Shown piece after piece: positions 52,129 to 63,608 of a DNA stretch of 64,000 bases (its first letter is position 1; every line of letters starts with the position of its first letter). Source of the stretch: Neptuniibacter caesariensis (lineage in GTDB: Bacteria; Pseudomonadota; Gammaproteobacteria; Pseudomonadales; Balneatricaceae); contig NZ_CH724125.1 in NCBI RefSeq assembly GCF_000153345.1, forward strand, positions 1,342,607 to 1,406,606, in the 5' to 3' direction. The translations under genes and the position numbers were made by a program. The notes below the pieces were generated by a model. The model was not told the origin of the DNA, made no database searches, and saw nothing but the letters and a program-made list of their open reading frames with translations.

Positions 52129-53454
52129 ATGAGCCATACCAAATTACCTAAAGATTGGCTGGACTGGGTAGAGATAAACATCCAGAGAGATTGCGATCGC
52201 TCTGGGATGATAGAGATATTGGTAGAACATGGATTTAGCTATGAAGCCGCCTCAGAAGCTGTTTTTTGCTCAGAGGCGACATCTCCTCCCCCCCCACTAT
52301 TCATTCCCTGTGCTGAGAAAATAGATACCCATAAGGCAGAGGTTTTTTATGTAAACAATTTTCTCTCGCCAGAAGAATGCGCGCAGATGATTGAACTCAT
52401 TCAACATCACCAAAGGCCGTCAACAACGACCAATGAAACCGGTCATTACAAACACTACCGAACCAGCAAGACCTGTGATCTAAGTCTCCTTGAATCTACA
52501 TTTGTAGCAGAGATTGATCAGCGTATCTGTAAGATGCTAGGTATTGAACCTAGCTATTCAGAAGGCATCCAGGGCCAGTGGTATGATATCGGTGAAGAAT
52601 TTAAACCCCATACCGATTACTTTGAGCCCAAATCAGATGAGTTTCTGGAACATGCAGAAGCACGTGGCCAGCGCACCTGGACTTTCATGATCTACCTCAA
52701 CAACACTCAGGAAGGTGGGGGCACTTTTTTCCCAGAACTAGGGCAGCGTTTTTTGCCGTCTCAGGGCAAAGCCGTTATATGGAATAACTTAACCACTGAC
52801 GGTTCTCCTAATCCTGCCACACTTCATCATGGAGAACCGGTGAAACGTGGTTACAAGGCAATTATCACTAAATGGTTTCGCTCTAAAGGAACGGCCGATT
52901 CAGCGCAAAATAGAGAAGCCAATGAAAATTTCCCATGCCATAGCCAGACAGGCTTTCTCAAAAGTGTTATTCCCGAGGCACTGTTTAGAAAGCTGTTAGT
53001 GTTTCACCATTCAAATCAAAATTCCGCCATAACGGAATCTGTACCTGGCTTTATTCACTCCAAAGAGGGTGAGGCGAGTAGTCTAATCACCCTTTCCGAT
53101 GATATGAAAGAAGAGATTCACGCAACCCTGAAACCGATTGCTGAAGCGTGGAGCGGCTGCTTGCTTAAGCCGACTTTTGTTTACGGTATACGAGAATACC
53201 ATCAAGGAGCTGTTTTAGAGATGCATCGGGACAGACTTAACACCCATGAAGTCAGCCTCATTCTCAACATTCAGCAGAAGACGCAAGAGGATTGGCCTCT
53301 TACCATCGAAGATCACTTTTATCGACAACATCAGATAACTATGCAACCAGGGCAAATGCTTTTGTACGAAGGCTGCAGATTGCTTCATGGCCGACCTACA
53401 CCGCTTAAAGGTAGTATTTTCGCCAATATATTCGTCCATTATTCCGTTGAATAA
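52129..53454 (+). CDS. Tandem 2OG-Fe(II) oxygenase, prolyl-4-hydroxylase type
   Basis: The 441-residue product holds two dioxygenase modules. Module 1 (about 70-252) is a clear prolyl-4-hydroxylase: metal residues H161 and D163 (KPHTDYF) and H233, with 2OG-binding K243 (GYKAIITKWF). Module 2 (about 285-440) has H366-x-D368 (EMHRDRL), H420 (LLHGRP) and K427 (LKGSIFANIF), so it also looks competent. Residues 1-50 form a UBA-like helical segment. There is no signal peptide. It faces, across a shared terminator, a gene for an exported protein with a long Pro-Thr tract, a candidate substrate. Confidence 0.85.
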   Translation: MSHTKLPKDWLDWVEINIQRDCDRSGMIEILVEHGFSYEAASEAVFCSEATSPPPPLFIPCAEKIDTHKAEVFYVNNFLSPEECAQMIELIQHHQRPSTTTNETGHYKHYRTSKTCDLSLLESTFVAEIDQRICKMLGIEPSYSEGIQGQWYDIGEEFKPHTDYFEPKSDEFLEHAEARGQRTWTFMIYLNNTQEGGGTFFPELGQRFLPSQGKAVIWNNLTTDGSPNPATLHHGEPVKRGYKAIITKWFRSKGTADSAQNREANENFPCHSQTGFLKSVIPEALFRKLLVFHHSNQNSAITESVPGFIHSKEGEASSLITLSDDMKEEIHATLKPIAEAWSGCLLKPTFVYGIREYHQGAVLEMHRDRLNTHEVSLILNIQQKTQEDWPLTIEDHFYRQHQITMQPGQMLLYEGCRLLHGRPTPLKGSIFANIFVHYSVE

Positions 53455-53483
53455 CAAAAAGGCACCTAAAGAGGTGCCTTTTC
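53455..53483. terminator. Bidirectional terminator between oxygenase and Pro-Thr protein genes
   Basis: GGCACCT (53461-53467) pairs with AGGTGCC (53472-53478) around AAAG. Runs of four T follow on the forward strand and five on the reverse strand. It serves both convergent genes. Confidence 0.92.
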
Positions 53484-53499
53484 CCACCGGATCTCCTGA

Positions 53500-55050
<1,551 letters not shown>

Positions 55051-55346
55051 AAACAGCCTCCATTTATTCGACTACATTATTTCCTTTTAAACAAAGGGTT
55101 AAACTTCAGAAAACCCAACTAAAAAAGGAAGAAGAAATTAACCGTTTAATATCAATAAATTAATAAAACAAAACGGAAATCCATACCGCTTAGGCACTAA
55201 GCCAAACAGACCTATTTAAACAGTATAGTTGTTCTTGAATAAGCAAACAGAAACCGCTGATTGTTTTTTAATCAACAAAAACACATAGGGAAGAGAAAAA
55301 TTCATGCGGAGAAGTGGTTATGACATTTTGAGTAGGTCTTTACCGT
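55051..55346. other. AT-rich gap between nth and the Pro-Thr protein gene
   Basis: The 296-base stretch is strongly AT-rich and holds the promoter region of the Pro-Thr protein gene. No gene, terminator hairpin with T-run or clear repeat was seen; promoter boxes could not be chosen with confidence because many A/T strings match. Confidence 0.5.
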
Positions 55347-55982
55347 CTAAAATTCGGTTTTTTCTTTAAACTCACACAGATCTTCAATCATACAAGATCC
55401 GCATTTAGGTTTACGGGCAACGCAGGTATATCGCCCATGCAAGATAAGCCAGTGATGCGCATCGATAAGAAATTCCTTAGGTACAAAACGTAGTAGCTTC
55501 TGCTCAACCTCATTTACATTCTTACCCGGGGCAATTTTAGTCCGGTTAGACACACGGAAAATATGTGTATCAACGGCCATTGCAGGTTGCCCAAATGCGG
55601 TGTTCAGCACCACATTTGCGGTCTTACGCCCAACACCAGGCAAAGCTTCTAAAGCTTCACGGCTATCAGGCACCTGCGAATCATGCTCATCGATGAGCAT
55701 TTTGCAGGTCTTAATAACGTTTTCAGCCTTGGCATTGAATAAACCAATGGTTTTGATGTATTCCTTTAAGCCATCAACACCCAATGCGTAAATTGCTTCC
55801 GGTGTATTGGCTTTAGGATATAACTTACGTGTCGCCTTATTGACCCCGACATCCGTTGCCTGTGCCGAAAGGATAACAGCAATCAGTAGTTCAAATGGTG
55901 AGTCGTATTCCAGCTCTGTCGTTGGGTGTGGGTTATCTGCGCGCCAGCGCGAGAAAATCTCGTGACGTTTTTGCTTATTCAT
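55347..55982 (-). CDS. nth: Endonuclease III
   Basis: This base-excision-repair glycosylase/lyase of 211 residues acts on oxidised pyrimidines. The helix-hairpin-helix LPGVGRKTANVVL holds the catalytic Lys (near 120), and VDTHIFRVSNR the catalytic Asp (near 138). The 4Fe-4S cluster cysteines follow as C-x6-C-x2-C-x5-C near 187-203. The start is ATG 55982. nth follows rnfE in E. coli and many relatives; here two signalling genes stand between them. Confidence 0.96.
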   Translation of the reverse strand: MNKQKRHEIFSRWRADNPHPTTELEYDSPFELLIAVILSAQATDVGVNKATRKLYPKANTPEAIYALGVDGLKEYIKTIGLFNAKAENVIKTCKMLIDEHDSQVPDSREALEALPGVGRKTANVVLNTAFGQPAMAVDTHIFRVSNRTKIAPGKNVNEVEQKLLRFVPKEFLIDAHHWLILHGRYTCVARKPKCGSCMIEDLCEFKEKTEF

Positions 55983-56000
55983 ATTTAGTGAAAGTAACTG

Positions 56001-56969
56001 CTATTCGGACTCACCAAACAAAGTAACCCAATTACGGCCACTCTGTTTAGACTTATACAATGCCTGGTCTGACTGCTCCAGCCACTCTTTGGGGCTATCA
56101 TGTTCATAAGTCAGTTCAGAGACACCAATACTGATAGTAAATTTCAGCTGATGCTCCCCGTAAGGCACCACCAGCGATTCAATACGCGCTCTCAGGCGCT
56201 CAGCGAAAATCATCGCGTTTTCACCATTAGTTCCGGTAAGAATAGCGCCGTATTCTTCACCGCCATAACGACCCAGGATATCCGTTTTACGAGCTTGCTC
56301 TCGCAAAGTATCTGCAACTACTCGAATCACTTCATCCCCAGCCTGATGCCCATAGGTGTCGTTAACTCGCTTGAAGTGATCGATATCAAACATGACTAGA
56401 GTACTGGTCATCTGACTACGGTTAAAACGCTCAAACTCATTATTCAAGCATTCTTCCCAGTAACCACGGTTAAATAATCCTGTTAAACGATCTTCACGGC
56501 TTAGCGCCTGTAGCTTTTTGTTCGCCTGCTGCAATTCCAACTGGCTGGTTACATTGTCGGTAACGTCGTAGATCAGAATACCGACATGATCAACCTCCCC
56601 CGTCGGAGAGGTTAAAGGCGTCAGGGTAATATTCTGATACATAAAAGGCGCCGAACCCGTAATCGGTCGGTTACTTTTAAAATGAAATAGATAGGGCCTC
56701 TGTTCCCACGAGGTATAAGCAGCGTTACGTAATAGAAATACAGAATCCAGCTTTTGCTGTAACCAACGCTGAGGTAGCTCAGGGAACAACTGGAATAAGA
56801 TTTTCCCTTCAACATTCGATGAGGCAACCCCTGAGTGGTTCTCCATGAAACCATTCCAGAGTTTCACCACCCCTGCCCTGTCTACAACGATCAGGCCGAC
56901 CTCAAGATGATGAACTAAACCCAGAGTCCAATGCAGCTCATCAATTTCTTCAAAGTTGTAGGAATTCAT
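56001..56969 (-). CDS. PAS-GGDEF diguanylate cyclase
   Basis: The 322-residue cytosolic protein has a PAS domain (LHWTLGLVHHLEVGLIVVDRAG, about 12-140) and a GGDEF domain with GGEEY in the active-site loop (RYGGEEYGAIL near 245), an allowed variant, and FDIDHFKRVND for metal. It makes cyclic di-GMP. Its ATG overlaps the stop codon of the upstream receiver-CheC gene by one base (TGATG), so the two are translated in a coupled way and form one signalling unit. nth starts 18 bases downstream. Confidence 0.93.
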   Translation of the reverse strand: MNSYNFEEIDELHWTLGLVHHLEVGLIVVDRAGVVKLWNGFMENHSGVASSNVEGKILFQLFPELPQRWLQQKLDSVFLLRNAAYTSWEQRPYLFHFKSNRPITGSAPFMYQNITLTPLTSPTGEVDHVGILIYDVTDNVTSQLELQQANKKLQALSREDRLTGLFNRGYWEECLNNEFERFNRSQMTSTLVMFDIDHFKRVNDTYGHQAGDEVIRVVADTLREQARKTDILGRYGGEEYGAILTGTNGENAMIFAERLRARIESLVVPYGEHQLKFTISIGVSELTYEHDSPKEWLEQSDQALYKSKQSGRNWVTLFGESE

Positions 56970-57946
56970 CAGAAATAACTCGCTATAGTTTTGAGCTTCG
57001 GTATTGAGTCCGGGGTAAAAGCCAATAACAGGTCACACTCAAAATCATATTCTTGAAGATGATATTTAATTCGAATAGTGAGTGTTTCAGAAAAATGTTC
57101 TGAAGAAGCATTCATGCCTGAATAGTTATGGATGATCGCAGGAGTCGCTTTACTTAAAGTTAGGTCTAATTGTTGAGCCAGGCTAGAAAGAAAAGCCCCT
57201 GTTAGTGCGTTTGATAAAGACATCAGTAGCTCTGACTTTTTATCACCACCGGATACCTCAGCTTCCATCAGCTTGGCGACTTTATTGAGCTCATCAGGTG
57301 GGAGCAGTAACAAAGCTTCACCTGCAACACCACCGCCAATAAACCCCTGACTGGTAATTTCTGCCCCACTACTACTTAACTCAAACAAAGTGCCGTGTAT
57401 CTGTTCAGCGCTTTGCATCTTCACATAGGGAATCGGAAGGTGGACAAAGGTATTCAATAGCCGTGCAAGCATTTCACCGGCCTGCCCCATGGCGACATTG
57501 GAGATCTCTTGATAGTACTCCGGCAAAGCTAAGGCTTTTCCGTCATCTCCTGCATCGAAACTTACTCCCTCCATTTCACTGAGCAAGCCAAACTGTTTCA
57601 GAACCTCGGATATCGCTTCTGGAGAAGTCGGCTTTTTAATGAACTCTAGAGCACCAAGCTCGAGTACTCGCTGACGGGCTTCCGGCTGTACGTCACCTGA
57701 CACAACGATCACCATCGCGGGAAGATCATCCTTGCGGATACGCTCCAACGCTTGATAACCGTCCATAATCGGCATGGTAAGGTCTAAGAAAAGGATATCG
57801 CCTTTGCCTGCCCGAATAGCTTCAAGGGCTTCAAGGCCATGTTCGGCAAATGTGACTTCAACATTCCAACCACGTAAAGCAGATGCCATCTGCTTACGGG
57901 CCATACGGGAATCATCACAAATAACAACAGGTACAGGCTTGCTCAC
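56969..57946 (-). CDS. Response regulator with CheC/CheX-type output domain
   Basis: The 325-residue product starts at GTG 57946 behind AAGGATC. The N-terminal receiver domain has VICDDSRMARKQM, phosphoacceptor Asp in ILFLDLTMPIMDG (near 57) and a Lys near 106 (EFIKKP). The C-terminal part (about 140-325) resembles CheC-family phosphatase domains: VAMGQAGEMLARLLNTFVHLPIPYV near 158 and a second half LLMSLSNALTGAFLSSLAQQL near 245. It may dephosphorylate a chemotaxis-like regulator or control the coupled PAS-GGDEF enzyme. The cognate kinase is not in the window. Confidence 0.88.
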   Translation of the reverse strand: MSKPVPVVICDDSRMARKQMASALRGWNVEVTFAEHGLEALEAIRAGKGDILFLDLTMPIMDGYQALERIRKDDLPAMVIVVSGDVQPEARQRVLELGALEFIKKPTSPEAISEVLKQFGLLSEMEGVSFDAGDDGKALALPEYYQEISNVAMGQAGEMLARLLNTFVHLPIPYVKMQSAEQIHGTLFELSSSGAEITSQGFIGGGVAGEALLLLPPDELNKVAKLMEAEVSGGDKKSELLMSLSNALTGAFLSSLAQQLDLTLSKATPAIIHNYSGMNASSEHFSETLTIRIKYHLQEYDFECDLLLAFTPDSIPKLKTIASYF

Positions 57947-58040
57947 AACGATCCTTACTACTCAGGATTCTAATCAGATACAAAAGCCTAAATGATGCAC
58001 AGACAGAAAACAATTCTGCCTGCGCCGTAAAATTGAAAAG

Positions 58041-58742
58041 TTACCCTGTAATTCTAACTCTTTCAGGGCGTGAACCCGGATCAGGCTCCTGCTCAGCTTT
58101 GCGTTGTTGCATCCGCATATCAAACAGGTTCTTCAAGGCAATCAATAACCCCATACCAACGAATGCACCAGGAGGCAAAATAGCAAATAGAAAACCGGTG
58201 TAATCATCCACCAAAGTGATCTTCCAGTTTTCAGCTATCGGCCCAAACAAAAGGTGCATATCGGTAAATAAAGTTCCCAGACCTAAAGCCTCACGCATGG
58301 CACCCAAAATAACCAACACGGCAGTAAAGCCAAGCCCCATCATGAGACCGTCTAGCAAGGATTCTTTAACAGGGTTTTTACACGCGAATGCATCAGCGCG
58401 GCCCATAATTGCACAGTTAGTTACAATCAGAGGAATGAAAATACCCAGAATAAGATAGAGCTCATAGGTAAATGCTTTCATCAGTAACTCAATAGCGGTT
58501 ACAAATGAAGCAATAATCATAACGAATATAGGCAGACGAACAGATTCTGGCACAAACTTACGAAAAGCCGATACGGTCAGGTTAGACCCCAAAAGCACTA
58601 AAGTACTTGCTATACCCAAACCTATAGCATTAACGACGGTGCCCGTTACAGCCAGTAACGGACATAAGCCCAGTAACTGAACCAATGCAGGGTTGTTACC
58701 CCACAATCCGTCCATCGTAATTTTCTTGTAATCAGCCGCCAT
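58041..58742 (-). CDS. rnfE: Rnf electron transport complex subunit RnfE
   Basis: The 233-residue inner-membrane subunit has six helices and the RnfA/RnfE pattern ([24 protein letters not shown] near 24, [26 protein letters not shown] near 97, [15 protein letters not shown] near 188). The membrane Cys pairs form a 2Fe-2S site with RnfA. Its ATG overlaps the rnfG stop codon in TAATG. The Rnf complex couples ferredoxin and NADH to ion movement, and in E. coli (as Rsx) keeps SoxR reduced. It is the last rnf gene. Confidence 0.95.
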   Translation of the reverse strand: MAADYKKITMDGLWGNNPALVQLLGLCPLLAVTGTVVNAIGLGIASTLVLLGSNLTVSAFRKFVPESVRLPIFVMIIASFVTAIELLMKAFTYELYLILGIFIPLIVTNCAIMGRADAFACKNPVKESLLDGLMMGLGFTAVLVILGAMREALGLGTLFTDMHLLFGPIAENWKITLVDDYTGFLFAILPPGAFVGMGLLIALKNLFDMRMQQRKAEQEPDPGSRPERVRITG

Positions 58743-59392
58743 TATTTGGCTACCTCAGCTGTTTGTTCATTTGTTTGCTGCAATAAAACCGTTCGATTTT
58801 CAGTAAAGTAATCGACTCCACGAGATACCGCATTTACCACAGCACGGGGTGTAATAGTCGCTCCGGTGAACTGATCAAATTGACCACCGTCCTTTTTTAC
58901 AGCCCAGCGATCATCATCTTTACTCGTTTTACTCAAACCATCGAAGCTAAAGATCCAGTCAGACTTCTTAGTGTCCACTTTATCGCCTAAGCCCGGTGTT
59001 TCTTTATGCGCCAACACCCTGACACCGGCAACCGATCCATCTGCATTAATTCCAGCAATAATGTGGATATTTCCACTATAACCGTCAGGTGCAACCAGCG
59101 GCAGAATCACCGTTTTAACAATCCCGCCTTTTCTTGCCAGGTATACCGTTGCAGGCTGTTCATTACCCTGAAGCTCAGGAGCAATCACTTCGATCGTATC
59201 TTCTAGCAGGTCATTATCGATGGTGCTTTTCGGGACAATTTCGTAAAGCGCTTTTGCGCGCTGCTCTCGCTCATTTTTAGCGATCTGATCTTTTGTCGTT
59301 ACCTGAGTCACCGCGATCACAGCTGCACACACCACAGCAAAAAGGCTGATCGCCAGCGTACTGGTTTTCATTGCGCTATAAAACTGCATCAT
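58742..59392 (-). CDS. rnfG: Rnf electron transport complex subunit RnfG
   Basis: The 216-residue subunit has one N-terminal membrane anchor ([19 protein letters not shown]) and a periplasmic FMN-binding domain. The covalent FMN site is the Thr in [18 protein letters not shown] near 182, and [18 protein letters not shown] near 132 is family-typical. ATG 59392 overlaps the rnfD stop codon; an internal ATG (59371) is also possible. It lies between rnfD and rnfE in the usual order. Confidence 0.94.
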   Translation of the reverse strand: MMQFYSAMKTSTLAISLFAVVCAAVIAVTQVTTKDQIAKNEREQRAKALYEIVPKSTIDNDLLEDTIEVIAPELQGNEQPATVYLARKGGIVKTVILPLVAPDGYSGNIHIIAGINADGSVAGVRVLAHKETPGLGDKVDTKKSDWIFSFDGLSKTSKDDDRWAVKKDGGQFDQFTGATITPRAVVNAVSRGVDYFTENRTVLLQQTNEQTAEVAK

Positions 59393-60450
59393 GCGCCTCC
59401 TTTCATACCGCGCTTAGCTTTAGCGTGCCCGTAGGTGCGAGGCTGAGTGTATTGATCAATAAACGGGGCAGAAAGGTTCATCAGCAGTACGGCAAAAGCA
59501 ACCGCATCAGGATACCCTCCCCAGCCTCGGATAATGTAGATCAGCAAGCCAATTCCAATACCGAAAATAATCTTGCCACGGTTGCTGGTCGCCGAGGTAA
59601 CCGGATCGGTCGCAATAAAAAATGCACCAAGCATGGTTGCGCCAGCAGTCAGATGGAAAAATGGATCCGCAAATGCGTAAGGATCAACCGCATAAAACAT
59701 CGATGAGATCACAACCAGCGTGATCAGAATAGCCGCCGGCGTATGAATGGTGAACACTTTACGGTAGATCAGGAAAACTCCACCCATAAAGTAAGCAGCA
59801 CTTACCGCATGCCATGCTCCGATCCCCTCTGAAAGCACAGGCAGAGAGTCCCAAACTTCTTCCGTTGTCAGGCCACCACGATGGCGCATCACATCCAGCG
59901 GCGTCGCTCCTGAGTAGCTGTCTACCAGCCCAGGCGCAACCTGCCCAAAAATGACGCTAAGAGTGTCGAAGAAACCCAATACATTCCAGCTACTGCCTTG
60001 ATCAATCATGACAAAAGGCAGCGTCCAACTAGTCATCTGTACCGGAAAAGACACCAGCAACAGAGCATAGGCAACCATAGCCGGGTTAAACGGGTTCTGG
60101 CCCAATCCACCATAGAGATGTTTAGCAATGACGATCGCAACGAATACCCCCACCAGAGTCACCCACCAAGGGGCAAAAGGAGGCAGAGCCAAACCTAGCA
60201 GTAATGCAGTCACAACCGCACTGTAATCCTTTAGATAAAAGCCCAGCGGACGTTTACGGACTTTGACAATGATTGCCTCAAAGCCCACCGCCAGTAGTAC
60301 CGCCCAGATCACATTAATCAGCGTTCCCCAACCAAAGAAAAAGGTCATCGCCGCCAGGCCAGGCAGGGTCGCTAACACGACCAAACGCATCACGTCAGAC
60401 GTGCTACTGGCTTTGTGAAGATGAGGAGAGCTGGTACGTATCAACGCCAT
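59389..60450 (-). CDS. rnfD: Rnf electron transport complex subunit RnfD
   Basis: The 353-residue inner-membrane subunit has about nine helices. SPHLHKASSTSDVMRLV at the N-terminus, LGQNPFNPAMVAYALLLVSFP near 125, and the FMN-attachment Thr of SYSGATPLDVMR near 187 define RnfD. It also shares the NqrB fold. It starts at ATG 60450, 14 bases after the rnfC stop, and overlaps rnfG by four bases. Confidence 0.95.
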   Translation of the reverse strand: MALIRTSSPHLHKASSTSDVMRLVVLATLPGLAAMTFFFGWGTLINVIWAVLLAVGFEAIIVKVRKRPLGFYLKDYSAVVTALLLGLALPPFAPWWVTLVGVFVAIVIAKHLYGGLGQNPFNPAMVAYALLLVSFPVQMTSWTLPFVMIDQGSSWNVLGFFDTLSVIFGQVAPGLVDSYSGATPLDVMRHRGGLTTEEVWDSLPVLSEGIGAWHAVSAAYFMGGVFLIYRKVFTIHTPAAILITLVVISSMFYAVDPYAFADPFFHLTAGATMLGAFFIATDPVTSATSNRGKIIFGIGIGLLIYIIRGWGGYPDAVAFAVLLMNLSAPFIDQYTQPRTYGHAKAKRGMKGGA

Positions 60451-60464
60451 CAGTCAACAATTCC

Positions 60465-63400
60465 TTAGTGGGTAAAACGATTCAACGTCTGGTTTAATTT
60501 TTCCGCTTCCTGCTGTGCAGCCATTAGCTGCTGCTCAATCTCTGGAAGATCGTCCTGCTGGGCTTCACGTGCTTTATCTAAGGCACGTTCTGCTTTAGTC
60601 ACAGCAGCACGCGCCATCGCAGCGTCAATTTTCAACTGTTTCAGATCGACACCTTCAGCCGCTGCTTTATCTATCTGCTCTTTTTCATAAGCATCAAAGG
60701 CCGCTTTAGCTTCATCATGAGCTTTGCTAAGACGCTCTACTTCCGCTTGAAGCTCCGTATCATCTTCAGATTCATCAAGTGCAGCCTGAGCTTTCTTCAA
60801 CTTGGTACGCATGATCGAAACATTTTGTTTCAACGCTTTTGGGTCAATTGCCTTTTCCGGCTCAGGTTCATTAATCTGACCACCCGCAGAGACAAATTCC
60901 TGCTTTAACTCTTCGTATTTACCCTGCAGTTTCTCTACACCTGCCTTCATTTTCTCGGCAGCGGGACTACCCGAAGCTAATGCTGCATCCAGCGCTTTTT
61001 GCGCTTTCTCGACTTTGCCCTGCATAGTCTCCATGTCAGCCTTCAGCTCATCCAGGTTAGCTGAAGATGCTTGAGGTTGAACTTCCAGGGCCTTCTCATA
61101 CTCGGCCTTAGCCTCTTCGTACTTGCCCTGAAGTTTTTCAACGCCGGCTTTCATTTTCTCTGCTGCCGGGCTGCCTGAAGCAATAGCCGCATCCAGCGCT
61201 TTCTGAGCTTTCTCAACCTTAGCCTGGATCGCATCCATGTCGGCCTTAAGCTCATCAATGTTCACAGTAGCAGCTTGCGCTGGAGCGGCTGAGGAGATGG
61301 CTCTTTCGTACTCAGCTTTGGCTTCTTCGTACTTGCCTTGCAGCTTTTCGACACCTGCTTTCATTTTATCTACAGCCGGGCTGCCTGAGGCAATCGCTGC
61401 ATCCAGCGCTTTCTGAGCTTTCTCAACCTTAGCCTGGATCGCATCCATGTCGGCCTTTAGCTCATCAATGTTCGCAGTAGCAGCTTGCGCTGGAGCGGCT
61501 GAGGAGATAGCTTTGTCGTACTCAGCTTTTGCTTCTTCGTACTTGCCTTGTAGTTTTTCGACGCCGGCTTTCATTTTTTCTACAGCCGGGCTGCCTGAAG
61601 CAATCGCTGCATCCAACGCTTTCTGAGCCTTATCAACCTTGCTCTGAGCAGCATCCATGGTCTCTTTTAGCTCATCTAAATTAACTACTGGAGCCGCAGC
61701 CTGAGGCGCATTACCTGACTCAGCCTGATCATAAGCGGCCTGAGCTTTTTCAGTTTTAGCCTGCTGTTCAACCAACTTAGCTTTAAGTGCTTCAATGTCG
61801 CCCTCGCCACTTTCCTCGGCTTTAGCCAGGGCTTTCTCAGCCTGCTTAAGTTTAGTTCTGGCAACAGCAGCATTGGTTTTCAGCTGCTTAATATCAACGA
61901 CAGGTGCTGGAGCCGGGGCACTTTGTGCCTGATCATAGGCCTCCTGGGTCGCTTTTTCTTTGGCTTCAAGTTCAGTCACGGTCTGGCGCAATTTATCGAT
62001 ATCGCCAACCCCTTTCTCTTCAGCCAACTGAAGGGCTTTTTGAGCTTTCTTAAGCTTAGTCCTCGCAACGGCCGCTGCCGTTTTCAGTGCCCTAAGATCA
62101 GGTTCGCCTGAATTTGTAGCTTTCTCAGTCGTTTGTGAAGCTTTATCTTTCTTAACAGCTTGCGCCTTCGCAGCTTCTTCAGCTCGCTGTTTACGACGAA
62201 GCGCCTTCTCTTCTTTTTCCCGTTCTAAACGTTCCTGACGTGCTTCAAAGCGCATACGGGCATGATCCGCTTTACGCTGTTCAGCCTCTTCAGCACGAAT
62301 CTCGGATTTAGCAAAGCGATAGTATTGCACCAGAGGAATATTACTCGGGCAGACATAGGAACAAGCACCACACTCAATACAATCAAACAGGTTATGATGC
62401 TTGGCCTTCTCAAATTCTTTGCCTTTGGCAAACCAGTGTAATTGTTGAGGTAGCAACTCTGCCGGACATACCTGTTCACACATACCGCAACGGATACAAG
62501 GATTCGCCGCAGGAGCAGGCGGCATTTCATCATAAGTCGCCGCAATCACACAGTTGGTGGTTTTGATCATTGGGATAGACTGGCTATCCACCGTAAAGCC
62601 CATCATCGGTCCACCAATGACCAGACGATAGAGTTCTTTATCTTTAACTTCAGCCGCTTGGAGCAACGTTTCCAACGGTGTACCAATCAGGGCACGCATA
62701 TTATGCGGATGACCCAGCGCATCACCTGTCAGCGTTACAATTCTGGAGATCAGAGGTACGCCGTTATAAACAGCATCGTAAATCGCAGAAGCCGTACCTA
62801 CGTTTTGACAGACAATACCCACATCGGCAGGAATCTTACCGCTCGGTACTTCGACACCTGTCAGCAACTTAATCAGCTGCTTTTCACCGCCAGAGGGATA
62901 AACCGTTGGTACAACAATAATATCGATATCCAGCTTTGACTCAGCTACAGCCTGCTCCATCGCACGGATCGCCTGTGGCTTATTGTCCTCTGTACCGATC
63001 ATTACGTGATGCGGTTTGAGCAGATGGGCGATAATTTCTATGCCTTTTACCACCTGATCTGCGTGTTCACGCATCAACATATCATCAGCAGTAATATAAG
63101 GCTCACACTCCATCGCATTGATAACGAGTGTATTTACAATATGATCATCACCCAGATGAAGCTTTACATCCGTCGGGAAGCCAGCGCCACCCATACCGCT
63201 TATTCCGCGGAAACGGATAAAATCAAGTAGTTCCTGCTTGCTGATCGACTGATAATCTTCCAGCCCTTGATGCTCGCACCACTGATCCTGACCATCGGTT
63301 TTGATGATGATACAAGGGGCCGTCATACCTGAAATATGCGGCACGGGTCGCGACTCTATGGCTTCAACAACCCCAGAGCTAGGCGCATGCACATTAACAC

Positions 63401-63608
63401 TAAGACGCCCTACCGCTTCTGAGATAACCTGACCTTTAAGTACCTTGTCACCAACATTAACAACGACCTCTGAAGGTGCCCCTATATGCTGAGAAAGCGG
63501 TACCACCAAGCGCTCAGGAACAGGTGCCACCTGAATAGGCCCACCGGTTGATTGCCGCTTATTTTCAGGTGGGTGAACACCACCATGGAACGCGAACTTA
63601 GTACTCAT
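60465..63608 (-). CDS. rnfC: Rnf electron transport complex subunit RnfC with long repetitive tail
   Basis: The peripheral NADH/flavin and iron-sulfur subunit. Residues 1-440 are conventional: FHGGVHPPENK near 8, a NADH-binding-like domain (RGISGMGGAGFPTDVKL near 133), and two 4Fe-4S motifs (CIRCGMCEQVCPAELL near 370; CIECGACSYVCPSNIP near 410). The remaining about 600 residues are Ala-, Lys- and Glu-rich coiled-coil repeats, including almost four copies of a 70-residue unit. E. coli RsxC is 740 residues and also has an Ala-rich tail, so 1047 is long. The first base overlaps the rnfB stop codon. Confidence 0.95.
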   Translation of the reverse strand: MSTKFAFHGGVHPPENKRQSTGGPIQVAPVPERLVVPLSQHIGAPSEVVVNVGDKVLKGQVISEAVGRLSVNVHAPSSGVVEAIESRPVPHISGMTAPCIIIKTDGQDQWCEHQGLEDYQSISKQELLDFIRFRGISGMGGAGFPTDVKLHLGDDHIVNTLVINAMECEPYITADDMLMREHADQVVKGIEIIAHLLKPHHVMIGTEDNKPQAIRAMEQAVAESKLDIDIIVVPTVYPSGGEKQLIKLLTGVEVPSGKIPADVGIVCQNVGTASAIYDAVYNGVPLISRIVTLTGDALGHPHNMRALIGTPLETLLQAAEVKDKELYRLVIGGPMMGFTVDSQSIPMIKTTNCVIAATYDEMPPAPAANPCIRCGMCEQVCPAELLPQQLHWFAKGKEFEKAKHHNLFDCIECGACSYVCPSNIPLVQYYRFAKSEIRAEEAEQRKADHARMRFEARQERLEREKEEKALRRKQRAEEAAKAQAVKKDKASQTTEKATNSGEPDLRALKTAAAVARTKLKKAQKALQLAEEKGVGDIDKLRQTVTELEAKEKATQEAYDQAQSAPAPAPVVDIKQLKTNAAVARTKLKQAEKALAKAEESGEGDIEALKAKLVEQQAKTEKAQAAYDQAESGNAPQAAAPVVNLDELKETMDAAQSKVDKAQKALDAAIASGSPAVEKMKAGVEKLQGKYEEAKAEYDKAISSAAPAQAATANIDELKADMDAIQAKVEKAQKALDAAIASGSPAVDKMKAGVEKLQGKYEEAKAEYERAISSAAPAQAATVNIDELKADMDAIQAKVEKAQKALDAAIASGSPAAEKMKAGVEKLQGKYEEAKAEYEKALEVQPQASSANLDELKADMETMQGKVEKAQKALDAALASGSPAAEKMKAGVEKLQGKYEELKQEFVSAGGQINEPEPEKAIDPKALKQNVSIMRTKLKKAQAALDESEDDTELQAEVERLSKAHDEAKAAFDAYEKEQIDKAAAEGVDLKQLKIDAAMARAAVTKAERALDKAREAQQDDLPEIEQQLMAAQQEAEKLNQTLNRFTH
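60890..61690. repeat. 210-bp tandem repeats inside rnfC
   Basis: Nearly four copies of a 210-base unit encode the 70-residue coiled-coil repeat NIDELKADMDAIQAKVEKAQ... of RnfC. The middle copies are almost identical over long stretches (compare 61261 with 61471 onward), pointing to recent unequal exchange. Less similar repeats flank them on both sides. Confidence 0.9.
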
